Below, piece after piece: positions 34,725 to 42,384 of a stretch of 50,705 nt of DNA; positions within the stretch are counted from its first letter, which is position 1; each line of letters opens with the position of its first letter. Source of the stretch: M3007 sp046296435 (lineage in GTDB: Bacteria > Bacteroidota > Bacteroidia > Chitinophagales > Saprospiraceae); NCBI GenBank assembly GCA_046296435.1, contig JBKBLI010000020.1, positions 1-50,705 of the forward strand. The letters run 5' to 3'. The notes below the pieces were generated by a model. The model saw nothing but the letters and a program-made list of their open reading frames with translations, ran no database searches and was not told the DNA's origin. A program made the position numbers and the translations under genes.

Positions 34725-35453
34725 TTATTGATTTTTGATGGCATAGCCAAAATTGAGGCCACCGTAGAAAGGCAAGATCCCGATGTCGGGGAGCGCTACC
34801 ACGCTCAGGCGGTTGGGTTGATGCTGAAAACCTGCGATGAGATTGAGTTGCCAGTTGGGTCTCAAATAGGCGACTCCAACGCCCGCTTGCAGGGTGAAAT
34901 GGTTTTGGTAAAACCACCCATCTTTAGGCCCTCGATACTGCCCGTCGTTGTTGGGATACAAATCCCGAAAGGCTTCAATCGCGTAGTCGCTGTGCTGGAT
35001 GTGTATCCAAGGCTGATAATTCAGTGCCAAATGTGGGGCAAATACCCATTTACTGCCGTAATAGCCTGGCAGTAGGTCTATTTTAAAACCGGAATGCAGG
35101 TATCGCCCGTTGAGGTCTGCGGTGCGGGATAAATTCCAACTTAATCCTGCAATGGATTTGAATTTATCGGAAAAAGCCACCAAAGCTCCTGCTCCCACAC
35201 GAAAATCAAAGTCAAAGCCTTTTTGCGAAAAGATCGGGAAATTGGCCTGGGCTATGATGCCGTAGCGCTCCAAGGTTTTTCCCTGATAATCAAAGCCAAA
35301 CAGGTAATCGGCATTGGCGTTGAGGTTGGGATTGGCATTTACGCCTGCTGAAAGCACCTGCCTGCCTTCGTGCAACAAGCCGAAATAGTTTTGGGCACAA
35401 GCGCGGACTTGTATCCACATCAAAAAGAGAAAAAAAAGGGTTGCTTTTTTCAT
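34725..35453 (-). CDS. Outer-membrane beta-barrel protein of unknown family
   Basis: Predicted outer-membrane protein, 242 residues. The signal peptide is MKKATLFFLFLMWIQVRACA. The mature protein has repeated amphipathic strands with aromatic girdles (NADYLFGFDYQG, RYGIIAQANFPIF, FDFDFRVGAGALVAF, GYYGSKWVFAPHLALNY, FTLQAGVGVAYLRP, WQLNLIAGFQHQ), consistent with an 8-12-stranded barrel. No known family is recognised. Its ATG follows the stop of the hydrolase gene with no spacer (TAAATG), and the flavoprotein gene starts 4 bp after its own stop, so it belongs to the same operon. It could move a hydrophobic substrate across the outer membrane, which is inference from context. Confidence 0.7.
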   Translation of the reverse strand: MKKATLFFLFLMWIQVRACAQNYFGLLHEGRQVLSAGVNANPNLNANADYLFGFDYQGKTLERYGIIAQANFPIFSQKGFDFDFRVGAGALVAFSDKFKSIAGLSWNLSRTADLNGRYLHSGFKIDLLPGYYGSKWVFAPHLALNYQPWIHIQHSDYAIEAFRDLYPNNDGQYRGPKDGWFYQNHFTLQAGVGVAYLRPNWQLNLIAGFQHQPNRLSVVALPDIGILPFYGGLNFGYAIKNQ

Positions 35454-36431
35454 TTAATACGCCCTTAGAAATGATTTAATAGCCGACATTACCTCATCAA
35501 ATTTCTCCATATTCATCCGGTGTCCGACATCTTTGATTTCTACCACTTCGGCATTGGGGAAGTGTGGTTTGGAATACTGCTGTTGCATCGCATAGCCCAG
35601 GGAGCTACAGGATCCGCCCAGGATCAGCACCGTATCTCTGTAGTTCTGAATGCCCTGAGTGAAGTCGTACGCGAAGCCGGACAATGGGTTGCCCAACCGC
35701 TTGTTGCGCACGTACTCCAGGAATCCGCCTACCCGGTGTATAGGCCATTCGGGCGGATTGTTGCCGTCGCAGTGGTAGCCTTTGGTCATCGTGCTGCGGA
35801 GGATCATCATGGCGCGATAATCGATTTGCTCGTGGTCTTGTGGGCTGATGGCTTGTCCGTGGCGGGCGAGGTTGTTCCATGTGCCGTTGTCGTAGCGGAA
35901 CTGCACGATGGTCTTAAACAATTTTTGCATATCATCACCTGTCAATGGCATGGGCTCCATGAGCAGCAACTGCTCTACCTTTTCGGGGTTTTGGGATGTA
36001 TAAAGCGTAGCCAGTCCTCCTCCCCACGATTGGCCGACGATTGTTACCTTTCGGTCGGGGGCATAGATGGCTTTCAGGGCGTTGATTTCGTCCACAGCCG
36101 ATTGAAGTGTAAATTCATCTTCGGTGATGCGTTCGGACAGCCCGCAACCGCGCTGGTCCCAAATGACGACATAGTATTTGTCGGCGAGGGCCTCGCAGAT
36201 GTTGCGGTAGGGGCGCGTGTCGGTAAAGCTGCCGTGCAGAATAAACAAAGGTGGGTTGGCCGGGCTGCCAAAGGTGCGTACGTGTACGAGTCTTTGTCTG
36301 CCGGCTACATTAACGCTGATGCTGGGCAGATTTGCATCCTGATCTACCGTTGGGGGTACCAGCGCGCCGAGGTCGTCTATTCTTTGGCACCCTAAAAGTA
36401 ACAGAGCGGCTACTAAAATGATGGATCTCAT
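35454..36431 (-). CDS. Alpha/beta-hydrolase lipoprotein
   Basis: Predicted lipoprotein (MRSIILVAALLLLGC; lipobox LLGC) with an alpha/beta-hydrolase fold, 325 residues. The oxyanion region is LFILHGSFTDTRPY, the proline iminopeptidase-like block is VVIWDQRGCGLSER, the nucleophile elbow is GQSWGGG (Ser near 144), and the catalytic His is in KDVGHRMNME. The acid residue probably follows the strand near LILGGS. Because it is lipidated it would act in the periplasm or on the surface, on an ester or peptide that cannot be named. It is the first structural gene of the operon downstream of the Crp/Fnr gene, with about 86 bp between them. Confidence 0.8.
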   Translation of the reverse strand: MRSIILVAALLLLGCQRIDDLGALVPPTVDQDANLPSISVNVAGRQRLVHVRTFGSPANPPLFILHGSFTDTRPYRNICEALADKYYVVIWDQRGCGLSERITEDEFTLQSAVDEINALKAIYAPDRKVTIVGQSWGGGLATLYTSQNPEKVEQLLLMEPMPLTGDDMQKLFKTIVQFRYDNGTWNNLARHGQAISPQDHEQIDYRAMMILRSTMTKGYHCDGNNPPEWPIHRVGGFLEYVRNKRLGNPLSGFAYDFTQGIQNYRDTVLILGGSCSSLGYAMQQQYSKPHFPNAEVVEIKDVGHRMNMEKFDEVMSAIKSFLRAY

Positions 36432-36517
36432 GTCGTCGTTACGTTAATTTGGCGCAAAGTTCGGCGTCGGCGCGGCGAGTTTCATTTACATTTGGCAAGA
36501 AATGCTTTTGCTTGCGC

Positions 36518-37111
36518 TTATCCTTTTTTCGTCCGCAGGCGGCTTAGCGAGGTTGGGGTCAGCCCGAGAAAAGAGGCGATGTAGTAGTGCGGGACTTCGT
36601 TTTCTAAGTTGGGGTAGTACTTTCTGAACCAGTCCAACTTTTCGGCGCCGGTGGCGGTGAGCAATATTTTCTCTCTTTCGGCCCGTTTGTAGGCGTCGTG
36701 CATGATGGCTTTGAAGCCCAAAGCCTCCAGGTCTTTGTTGCCCTGCATGGTGGCTTCCATTAGCTCTTGCGAAAACGTCATGACGGCGGCTTGCAGGCTG
36801 ATGACCTCCAGATTGACAAAAGACACAAAATCAACCGATCGGAGTAAGGTGGGCGTGATGACCTGCCCGGCGCAAAAAAAATCAATCGTAAATTCGTCGC
36901 CTTTGGCGTTGGTCAAAAACTTGCGAATTACTCCGCTTATGACCACAAATTGATATCTGACGTGTCGCCCGGCAGTCTCCAGTATCTCCCCTTTTTCGAA
37001 GTTTTGGATTCGCGTGGCAGGCTCAAGCGCTATAGCCGTTTGAGAGGAAATGGGTGAAATGGCGCTTAAAACCCTTCTTATTAGCTGATAATCAACGCGA
37101 TTGGCATTCAT
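36518..37111 (-). CDS. Crp/Fnr-family transcriptional regulator
   Basis: Regulator of the Crp/Fnr superfamily, 197 residues. A cyclic-nucleotide-binding beta-roll is visible at about 25-115 (ATRIQNFEKGEILETAGRHV, then FVVISGVIRKFL, DEFTIDFFCAGQVI), and the C-terminal helix-turn-helix is PHYYIASFLGLTPTSLSRLR (about 175-194). The binding domain lacks Cys pairs that would bind an FeS cluster, and the phosphate-binding cassette residues of Crp are not obvious, so the ligand is unknown. Position upstream of the hydrolase operon on the same strand makes a regulatory link plausible. A minus-strand TATGTTTG box at 37205-37212 lies about 94 bp upstream. Confidence 0.88.
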   Translation of the reverse strand: MNANRVDYQLIRRVLSAISPISSQTAIALEPATRIQNFEKGEILETAGRHVRYQFVVISGVIRKFLTNAKGDEFTIDFFCAGQVITPTLLRSVDFVSFVNLEVISLQAAVMTFSQELMEATMQGNKDLEALGFKAIMHDAYKRAEREKILLTATGAEKLDWFRKYYPNLENEVPHYYIASFLGLTPTSLSRLRTKKG

Positions 37112-37407
37112 TCATCTTTAGTCAAATCCGATTTATGGTCGGCGTCGGCGTCCGGCGGTCCGGCCCGTTTGAGGTGGGCGTTCCGATGCGAGGACAATAT
37201 TGCGCAAACATAAGGAGTTTGCAAGAATTGGGCGGCGCGTTTGGCTTTTTTGAAACAGGGGGCCGGCCAAAAAGTATGGGTGCATTTTTTGCGTTAAAAG
37301 TTGGCGTATGGACGCGCTTTTGTCGTCGGTTGCAAGGCGGCCGCTTCCTTGAGGCTTATTTGACCTGCTGAAGCGCGCAAATGATGCAGTTGTCGCATCG
37401 TTATTCC
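37112..37407. other. Divergent intergenic region
   Basis: Lies between the Crp/Fnr gene (minus) and the glycosyltransferase gene (plus). It holds the minus-strand promoter box at 37205-37212. No gene is evident. Confidence 0.45.
37205..37212 (-). promoter_or_regulatory. -7 promoter box for the Crp/Fnr gene
   Basis: The minus strand reads TATGTTTG (TAnnTTTG), which gives a leader of about 90 nt before ATG 37111. Confidence 0.5.
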
Positions 37408-37415
37408 TACATTTG
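37408..37415 (+). promoter_or_regulatory. -7 promoter box abutting a GTG start
   Basis: TACATTTG matches TAnnTTTG and ends 4 nt before GTG 37420, the same spacing as at 29704-29716. Confidence 0.5.
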
Positions 37416-37419
37416 CGGC

Positions 37420-38406
37420 GTGAAGATACTGGTCATTCAAACCGCGTTTATCGGCGACGTCATTTTGGCCACGCCTGTGCCCGAGGCCCTGCGCCGCGCC
37501 CATCCCGAAGCCCGTATCGACCTGCTGGTGCGCTCTGGATGCGAGCGTTTGTTCGAGGGGCATCCCTTTGTCGGCAAGGTCTGGGTTTGGCAAAAAAAGA
37601 GGCGTAAGTACGTCAATCTGTTGCGCCTTATTCGCCAACTGCGCCGCGAGCGCTACGACTGGGCGATCAATTGTCAGCGTTTTGCAGCGTCGGGGTTGCT
37701 TTCGATAGCCTGCGGCGCCCGATACACTGTAGGTTTTGACAAGAACCCTTTATCCCTTTTTTTTTCAAAAAAAATCCCGCATCGCATTGGGCAAGGGCAT
37801 GAGACGGAGCGCAATCTGGCCCTGGTTGCCCACCTTGCGCCTGAATCGGTTCGGGAGGCGCGTCCCCGCCTTTATCCGCAAGAACAACACTTTGAAGAGC
37901 TAGGGGCATGGGGGCAGGGCGCCTTTGTCGTGATGGCGCCGGCGTCCGTGTGGCCCACCAAGCAGTGGCCCGAGCGCAAGTGGATCGAACTGGCGCGTCT
38001 GATCCCTGGCGCATACCGCATCGCCCTCATCGGCGGGCCTGAGGATCGCGATTTGTGCGCGCGCCTCTTAGAGGCGGCTGGGCCGGAGCGCGGCGTCAAC
38101 CTCGCAGGGCGACTCAGTCTGTTGGCTTCGGCCGCCCTCATGTCGCGCGCGGCGATGTGCTACGTCAACGATTCTGCGCCGCTGCATCTGGCTTCTTCAG
38201 TCAATGCGCCCGTTTGCGCGGTTTTTTGCTCCACGCTTCCCGAGTTTGGGTTTGGGCCTTTGTCCGACTGTTCATTCGTTTTGCAAACCGAAGCGCGCTT
38301 GACTTGCCGCCCCTGCGGCCTGCACGGTAAGAAATCCTGCCCCGAGGGGCATTTTGCCTGTGCGGAGAGCATTGACCCGCTCCGCGCTCCGCTTCCAGAA
38401 ACTTGA
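37420..38406 (+). CDS. Glycosyltransferase family 9 (heptosyltransferase-like)
   Basis: GT9 glycosyltransferase, 328 residues, related to the heptosyltransferases of LPS core synthesis. The opening MKILVIQTAFIGDVILATP (from GTG 37420) is the canonical GT9 start, and the family C-terminal block is SAALMSRAAMCYVNDSAPLHLASSV (about 230-254), shortened here to residues that contact the ADP-sugar, with the preceding VMAPASVWPTKQWPERKW. The frame continues upstream to an ATG at 37381, but those 13 residues lie across the promoter box and do not match the family. A GTG start directly behind the -7 box suggests a leaderless transcript. Cys-rich end (CRPCGLHGKKSCPEGHFAC) is typical of one GT9 subgroup. 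Confidence 0.9.
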   Translation: MKILVIQTAFIGDVILATPVPEALRRAHPEARIDLLVRSGCERLFEGHPFVGKVWVWQKKRRKYVNLLRLIRQLRRERYDWAINCQRFAASGLLSIACGARYTVGFDKNPLSLFFSKKIPHRIGQGHETERNLALVAHLAPESVREARPRLYPQEQHFEELGAWGQGAFVVMAPASVWPTKQWPERKWIELARLIPGAYRIALIGGPEDRDLCARLLEAAGPERGVNLAGRLSLLASAALMSRAAMCYVNDSAPLHLASSVNAPVCAVFCSTLPEFGFGPLSDCSFVLQTEARLTCRPCGLHGKKSCPEGHFACAESIDPLRAPLPET

Positions 38407-38481
38407 GGGATCTGTTTGTCGCGCGTTTTGGCCAAAAGCATCAAATCCGTATTTTTATGCGGTCTGGAAGCTCGGTTTTCG

Positions 38482-38489
38482 TAAATTTG
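38482..38489 (+). promoter_or_regulatory. -7 promoter box for the carboxypeptidase
   Basis: TAAATTTG matches TAnnTTTG; ATG 38508 lies 18 bp after the box. Confidence 0.5.
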
Positions 38490-38507
38490 TGATCTAAAAC
38501 GATTGTT

Positions 38508-40997
38508 ATGTCTCTTCTCGCGCGATGCGCCGGTTTCTTCGGCCGTTCTTGTCTTTTACTTTTTTTGCTGTCTGTTCCGCTTTTCGCCGGCGCTCAAATG
38601 TTGGATCGCTATTACCGCGTTCGCGTGGATCTAAGCGGCCCTAAAACCATGACAGATCTGGCGGCCTTAGGTGTTGAGACGGATCACGGGCATTTGCATC
38701 CGGGCGCCGACTTTGTGACGGACTGGTCGGCCGAGGAGTTGAACCTGGCCCGCGAAGCAGGGTTTGCGTGCGAAGTGCTGATCAGCGATTTGCAGGATTG
38801 GTACGCCCGACAAGATAGGGAGCCGCAGGCCGAAGCGCGTAGCGCGACTTGCAAGCCTGGTTTCCCTTTTCCGGCGCCTGCGAACTACGCGGACGGATCG
38901 ATGGGCGGCTATCACACGTTGCAGGAGATGCTGGATGTGCTGGATCAGATGAAGTCCAAATACCCGCATCTGATCTCGGCGCGCCGCCCCCTGAGCGATA
39001 CCATACTGACCCATGAGGGGCGACCGATATGGTGGGTGCGCATCTCCAACAATCCGGAGATGGATCAGTCGAAGCCCCAGGTGCTCTACACCGCCCTGCA
39101 CCACGCCCGCGAACCCAACAGCCTTTCGCAGATGCTGTACTTCATGTGGTATGTCTTGGAAAACTACGCTAACGACGCCCGCATTCGCTCCATTGTGGAT
39201 AATATGGAATTGTACTTCGTTCCATGTCTGAACCCTGACGGTTATGTCTATAACGAGTTCACCAATCCGGACGGCGGCGGCATGTGGCGTAAAAACCGCC
39301 GCGACAACGGCGATGGAACCTATGGCGTGGACCTCAACCGCAATTACGGCTATTTCTGGGGCTTGAACAACCAAGGCTCTTCTCCCAATACCAATGCGCA
39401 GACCTATCGGGGGCCTGCGCCGTTCTCAGAGCCTGAGACGCAGATGATTCGCGATTTTGTGTTGGCGCACAATTTTCGCGTGGTGCAGAATTATCACACC
39501 TTCGGCAACCTGCTCATAAACCCCTGGGGGTATAGTGATTTGACGGCCGATTCGGCATTCGTCAGGCTGCGCAGCTTCCTCACCAAGGAAAACAAATACC
39601 TCGCAGGCACTGCCAGTGAGACGGTTGGCTATGCCGTCAATGGCGTATCCGACGATTGGATGTACGCNNNNNNNNNNNNNNNNNNNNNNNNNNNNNNNNN
39701 NNNNNNNNNNNNNNNNNNNNNNNNNNNNNNNNNNNNNNNNNNNNNNNNNNNNNNNNNNNNNNNNNNTGCAGGGGGGTGCTACGCCTTTACGCCGGAAGTA
39801 GGGCCTTGGTTTTGGCCCTCTCCCTTTGAGATCGAGTCGCTCAACCGCGACTGCATCTGGCTGAACCTCGCTACGGCGCTCTCTGCCTTGGTCTATGCCG
39901 AGACGGATGATCTCGGCTTGGGCGTGATCGATACCGGCGTCGTCGCTATGCCCTTCCGCATACGCCGCATTGGAGAGGCGCTGGGCGGCTTCACGCTCAC
40001 GCTCATCCCCTTGCATCCCGACGTGCCCGCGCCCGCGCCTCTTGTACTCAACCCCGGACTCAATCAAACCCAAAAATTTCAGTTTGACGTCCATGTTCCC
40101 GGCCATATTGCCTATGGAACCCCACTGGCGTTTGTCTTGCAACTTACCAGCGCCAACTACGTCTTCCGCGATACGATATACCGGACGCTGGGCGGCGCCC
40201 CGGTCAACGCCTTCGAAAGCTCCGGCGGCGAGAGTCCGTCCAGATGGAGCGGCAGTTGGGGGCTTAGCGAACAGCATTTTGTGTCGCCGCCGTACAGTTT
40301 TACGGATTCTCCGGACGGGAATTATCCCCCAAACTCCTTTCGGGAGTTAGTAAGCGACCCGATCGGCATCCCTTCCAAAGCCGTCGCCGCCGAATTGCGC
40401 TTTTGGGCCAGATGGAGTATCCAGCCGGAGTTCGATTTTGTGATCTTCGAAGCTACCCAGGTTGACGGTCTGTATGGACGCACATTGTGCGGAAAATATT
40501 CGCGCAACGGCTCCGATGCGCAGATATCAGGCGCGCCGATATATGACGGCTTTCAGTCCGAATGGGTTTTGGAGTCCATGGATATCAGCGACTTCATCGG
40601 CAAGCCGTTCCAGATTAAAGTCCTTTTTTCGAGCGATGGTTTCGAGCAGTACGACGGCTTTTACTTCGATGATCTGCGGGCAGTTTATTTTGATTCGGCC
40701 ATGGTCGGGTGGGTCGAATTGCCGTTGATCGAACTGGCCCAGAGCCGGCCCAATCCCAGCAGCGAGGGGGCCTGGATCTCTTGGGCGTCGCCCCTCAGTT
40801 CTGCCCTCGCTCCCGGTCGCGCACATTTGGAAGTATTCGACGCTTATGGGCGTCTTGTTTACGCTCTGGCGACCGACCCACGCCAACAAGGCGGCGTATG
40901 GATAGACACGCGCGACTGGACGCCGGGCGTTTACCTGTACCGTATGCGGGGCGACAATTGGTTGTCAGAGGGCCGCAAATTGACGGTGGCCCGGTAG
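38508..40997 (+). CDS. Secreted M14 zinc carboxypeptidase with T9SS tail (gapped)
   Basis: Metallocarboxypeptidase of family M14, 829 codons including 33 of N. The signal peptide is followed by a pro-region and, from about 130, the catalytic domain. Zinc ligands His199 and Glu202 are in LHHAREP, the third is His in NYHTFGN (about 330). The substrate-binding Asn-Arg is in DLNRNYGYFWG and the catalytic Glu in FTPEVGPWF, just after the gap. A jelly-roll-like beta domain occupies about 545-725. The last about 85 residues are a T9SS type A domain (SRPNPSSEGAWISW, then LEVFDAYGRLVYAL and GVYLYRM). The frame is open on both sides of the N-run at 39668-39766, so it is read as one gene. Confidence 0.9.
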   Translation: MSLLARCAGFFGRSCLLLFLLSVPLFAGAQMLDRYYRVRVDLSGPKTMTDLAALGVETDHGHLHPGADFVTDWSAEELNLAREAGFACEVLISDLQDWYARQDREPQAEARSATCKPGFPFPAPANYADGSMGGYHTLQEMLDVLDQMKSKYPHLISARRPLSDTILTHEGRPIWWVRISNNPEMDQSKPQVLYTALHHAREPNSLSQMLYFMWYVLENYANDARIRSIVDNMELYFVPCLNPDGYVYNEFTNPDGGGMWRKNRRDNGDGTYGVDLNRNYGYFWGLNNQGSSPNTNAQTYRGPAPFSEPETQMIRDFVLAHNFRVVQNYHTFGNLLINPWGYSDLTADSAFVRLRSFLTKENKYLAGTASETVGYAVNGVSDDWMYXXXXXXXXXXXXXXXXXXXXXXXXXXXXXXXXXXAGGCYAFTPEVGPWFWPSPFEIESLNRDCIWLNLATALSALVYAETDDLGLGVIDTGVVAMPFRIRRIGEALGGFTLTLIPLHPDVPAPAPLVLNPGLNQTQKFQFDVHVPGHIAYGTPLAFVLQLTSANYVFRDTIYRTLGGAPVNAFESSGGESPSRWSGSWGLSEQHFVSPPYSFTDSPDGNYPPNSFRELVSDPIGIPSKAVAAELRFWARWSIQPEFDFVIFEATQVDGLYGRTLCGKYSRNGSDAQISGAPIYDGFQSEWVLESMDISDFIGKPFQIKVLFSSDGFEQYDGFYFDDLRAVYFDSAMVGWVELPLIELAQSRPNPSSEGAWISWASPLSSALAPGRAHLEVFDAYGRLVYALATDPRQQGGVWIDTRDWTPGVYLYRMRGDNWLSEGRKLTVAR
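39668..39766. other. Assembly gap of 99 N inside the carboxypeptidase gene
   Basis: The N-run starts after VSDDWMYA and ends before GGCYAFTPEVG. In other M14 enzymes of this type the two blocks are separated by a much shorter loop, so the true missing length is probably less than 33 codons. Confidence 0.95.
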
Positions 40998-41023
40998 TCG
41001 CTTCCTGCCGCTTTGTAGCTCCG

Positions 41024-41040
41024 ACGCTTTTTTTGAAAAA
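41024..41040 (-). repeat. T/A-tract repeat copy 2
   Basis: The minus strand reads TTTTTCAAAAAAAGCGT, identical over 17 bp to 31037-31053. Confidence 0.45.
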
Positions 41041-41300
41041 GATGGCGTAGGTAGGGGGCGAGATGCGCATGCGCTTTGCCCCCTTGCGATGGTCTTTGGG
41101 CAAATGCCTCATTGCGCCGCGGCGCGCTTGTGGCCCGGGCGGGTTCACGGAGCGTTTTTGCGCCAATCCGGGCGTTGCTGCAATGCATAGCGTTATTTTT
41201 TAGCCTGTTGCGCGCTTCGCTTTTGAAAAATCCGCGAACGATTTAGATGCGATCCGATGGCAAGTGTTTGCTGGCGGTTTGCGATAATTTCACATATCTC

Positions 41301-41331
41301 GATTTTAATTTTTTTTTAAAAAATTAAAATC
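41301..41331. promoter_or_regulatory. AT-only 31-bp inverted repeat upstream of rhodopsin
   Basis: Arms GATTTTAATTTTTT (41301-41314) and AAAAAATTAAAATC (41318-41331) are perfect complements with 3 nt between. It could be a terminator-like or curvature element, or a site for a nucleoid protein. It lies 159 bp upstream of the rhodopsin ATG. Confidence 0.45.
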
Positions 41332-41441
41332 TGATAATTCAATTTTGGCATTTTTATATTTTGAATTGCGGTGTAAAAAATTTTTTTTCAAAAAAAATTA
41401 ACTTATTTTAGCGTTTTCTGAACAAAAGTTGGACAGCTTGC

Positions 41442-41488
41442 GTTTGTTTAATCAAATTTGATATTTCATCACAAAATTTTAAACAAAC
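41442..41488. promoter_or_regulatory. Nested dyads at the rhodopsin start
   Basis: Outer arms GTTTGTTTAA (41442-41451) and TTAAACAAAC (41479-41488) are perfect complements and end one base before the C-ATG of the rhodopsin gene. Inside lies a second palindrome, ATCAAATTTGAT (41451-41462). In DNA they could be operators; in RNA the outer stem would fold over the region just before the start codon. Confidence 0.5.
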
Positions 41489-41489
41489 C

Positions 41490-42245
41490 ATGTTTACTAT
41501 GCTTCTTGATGCACTTGTCATTCCGAAGGATGATCCTGTCGCTTTTACGTTTTTCACCGGTTACATGGCCATGTTCGCCGCATCGGTATTTTTCTTCTTT
41601 GAGCGCTCGCAAGTGAGCGAAAAGTGGAAGACGTCTTTGCTGGTTTCGGGCCTTATCACCGGCATTGCCGCAGTACACTATTACTACATGCGCGACTACT
41701 ATGCCGCTACCGGCGAGAATCCGACGGCGCTGCGTTACATCGACTGGACCTTGACGGTGCCGCTGATGTGTGTAGAGTTTTACCTGCTGACCAAAGCTGC
41801 GGGCGCTACGCAAGGTTTGCTGTGGCGTTTGATCATTGCCTCGGCCTGGATGTTGGTAGCCGGTTACATTGGCGAGGCCTTCAACCCCGAAGGCGGTTCG
41901 GCGTCGCACTCTTTCATCTGGGGCGCGCTTTCGACCATTGGCTATCTGTACATTTTGTATGCGGCTTGGTTCGGCGAAGTAAAGCAATTGGCGGATCGTT
42001 CGGGCAATCCGGAGGTAGTTAAAGGCGTGCGTATTCTGGCATGGTTCGTGCTGGTGGGCTGGGCCATTTATCCTATTGGTTACATGTGTATGCCCGGCGG
42101 CTGGCTCAACACTGGTCTTGGCTGGCAGTCGAGCAATGTGGACCTTTTCTACAATATTGCTGATGCCGTCAACAAAATTGGTTTTGGTTTGGTAGTGTAC
42201 TCGGTAGCTAAGCAAAGCACCGCCCGTAGCGCCCAAGCGGCCTAA
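41490..42245 (+). CDS. Proteorhodopsin, predicted light-driven proton pump
   Basis: Seven-helix retinal protein, 251 residues, that pumps protons out of the cell in light. The retinal Schiff-base Lys is K229 (DAVNKIGFG). In helix C, RYIDWTLTVPLMCVEFYLL, shortened as RYIDW...TVP...VEF, gives acceptor D85, T89 and donor E96, the D-T-E set of proton pumps; H63 is the proton-acceptor partner. Met93 sits at the spectral-tuning position (105 in green proteorhodopsin), which favours green light. Gly145 (IWGALST) occupies the site that is Trp in bacteriorhodopsin and Gly in xanthorhodopsin. No carotenoid or retinal-synthesis gene is certain in the window. A terminator follows. Confidence 0.96.
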   Translation: MFTMLLDALVIPKDDPVAFTFFTGYMAMFAASVFFFFERSQVSEKWKTSLLVSGLITGIAAVHYYYMRDYYAATGENPTALRYIDWTLTVPLMCVEFYLLTKAAGATQGLLWRLIIASAWMLVAGYIGEAFNPEGGSASHSFIWGALSTIGYLYILYAAWFGEVKQLADRSGNPEVVKGVRILAWFVLVGWAIYPIGYMCMPGGWLNTGLGWQSSNVDLFYNIADAVNKIGFGLVVYSVAKQSTARSAQAA

Positions 42246-42270
42246 GCAACATCAATATTTTTGACCGTAA

Positions 42271-42305
42271 AAAAGCCCTGTCGGTTTGAGCCGGCAGGGC
42301 TTTTT
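42271..42305 (+). terminator. Terminator of the rhodopsin gene
   Basis: GCCCTG (42275-42280) pairs with CAGGGC (42295-42300), extended by CGG/CCG, with A-runs before and TTTTT after. Confidence 0.88.
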
Positions 42306-42384
42306 GCATGAACGGATATTTGAGCGGCCCGGCGTTGGACGGCTGGGGCCGGCAGTCGCTCGCAACGGTTGCTCGCGTGCGCTT

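Larger units (their letters stand above)
40998..41489. other. Long AT-rich leader region before the rhodopsin
   Basis: About 490 bp without a gene. The first part has the T/A-tract repeat copy 2 (41024-41040) and a GCGCATGCGC string. The second part, from about 41280, is very AT-rich with several dyads, listed separately. Confidence 0.5.

Noticed and set aside
41490..42245. Sodium- or chloride-pumping rhodopsin
   Set aside because: Sodium pumps carry N-D-Q and chloride pumps other sets in helix C; this protein has D-T-E, the proton-pump set.
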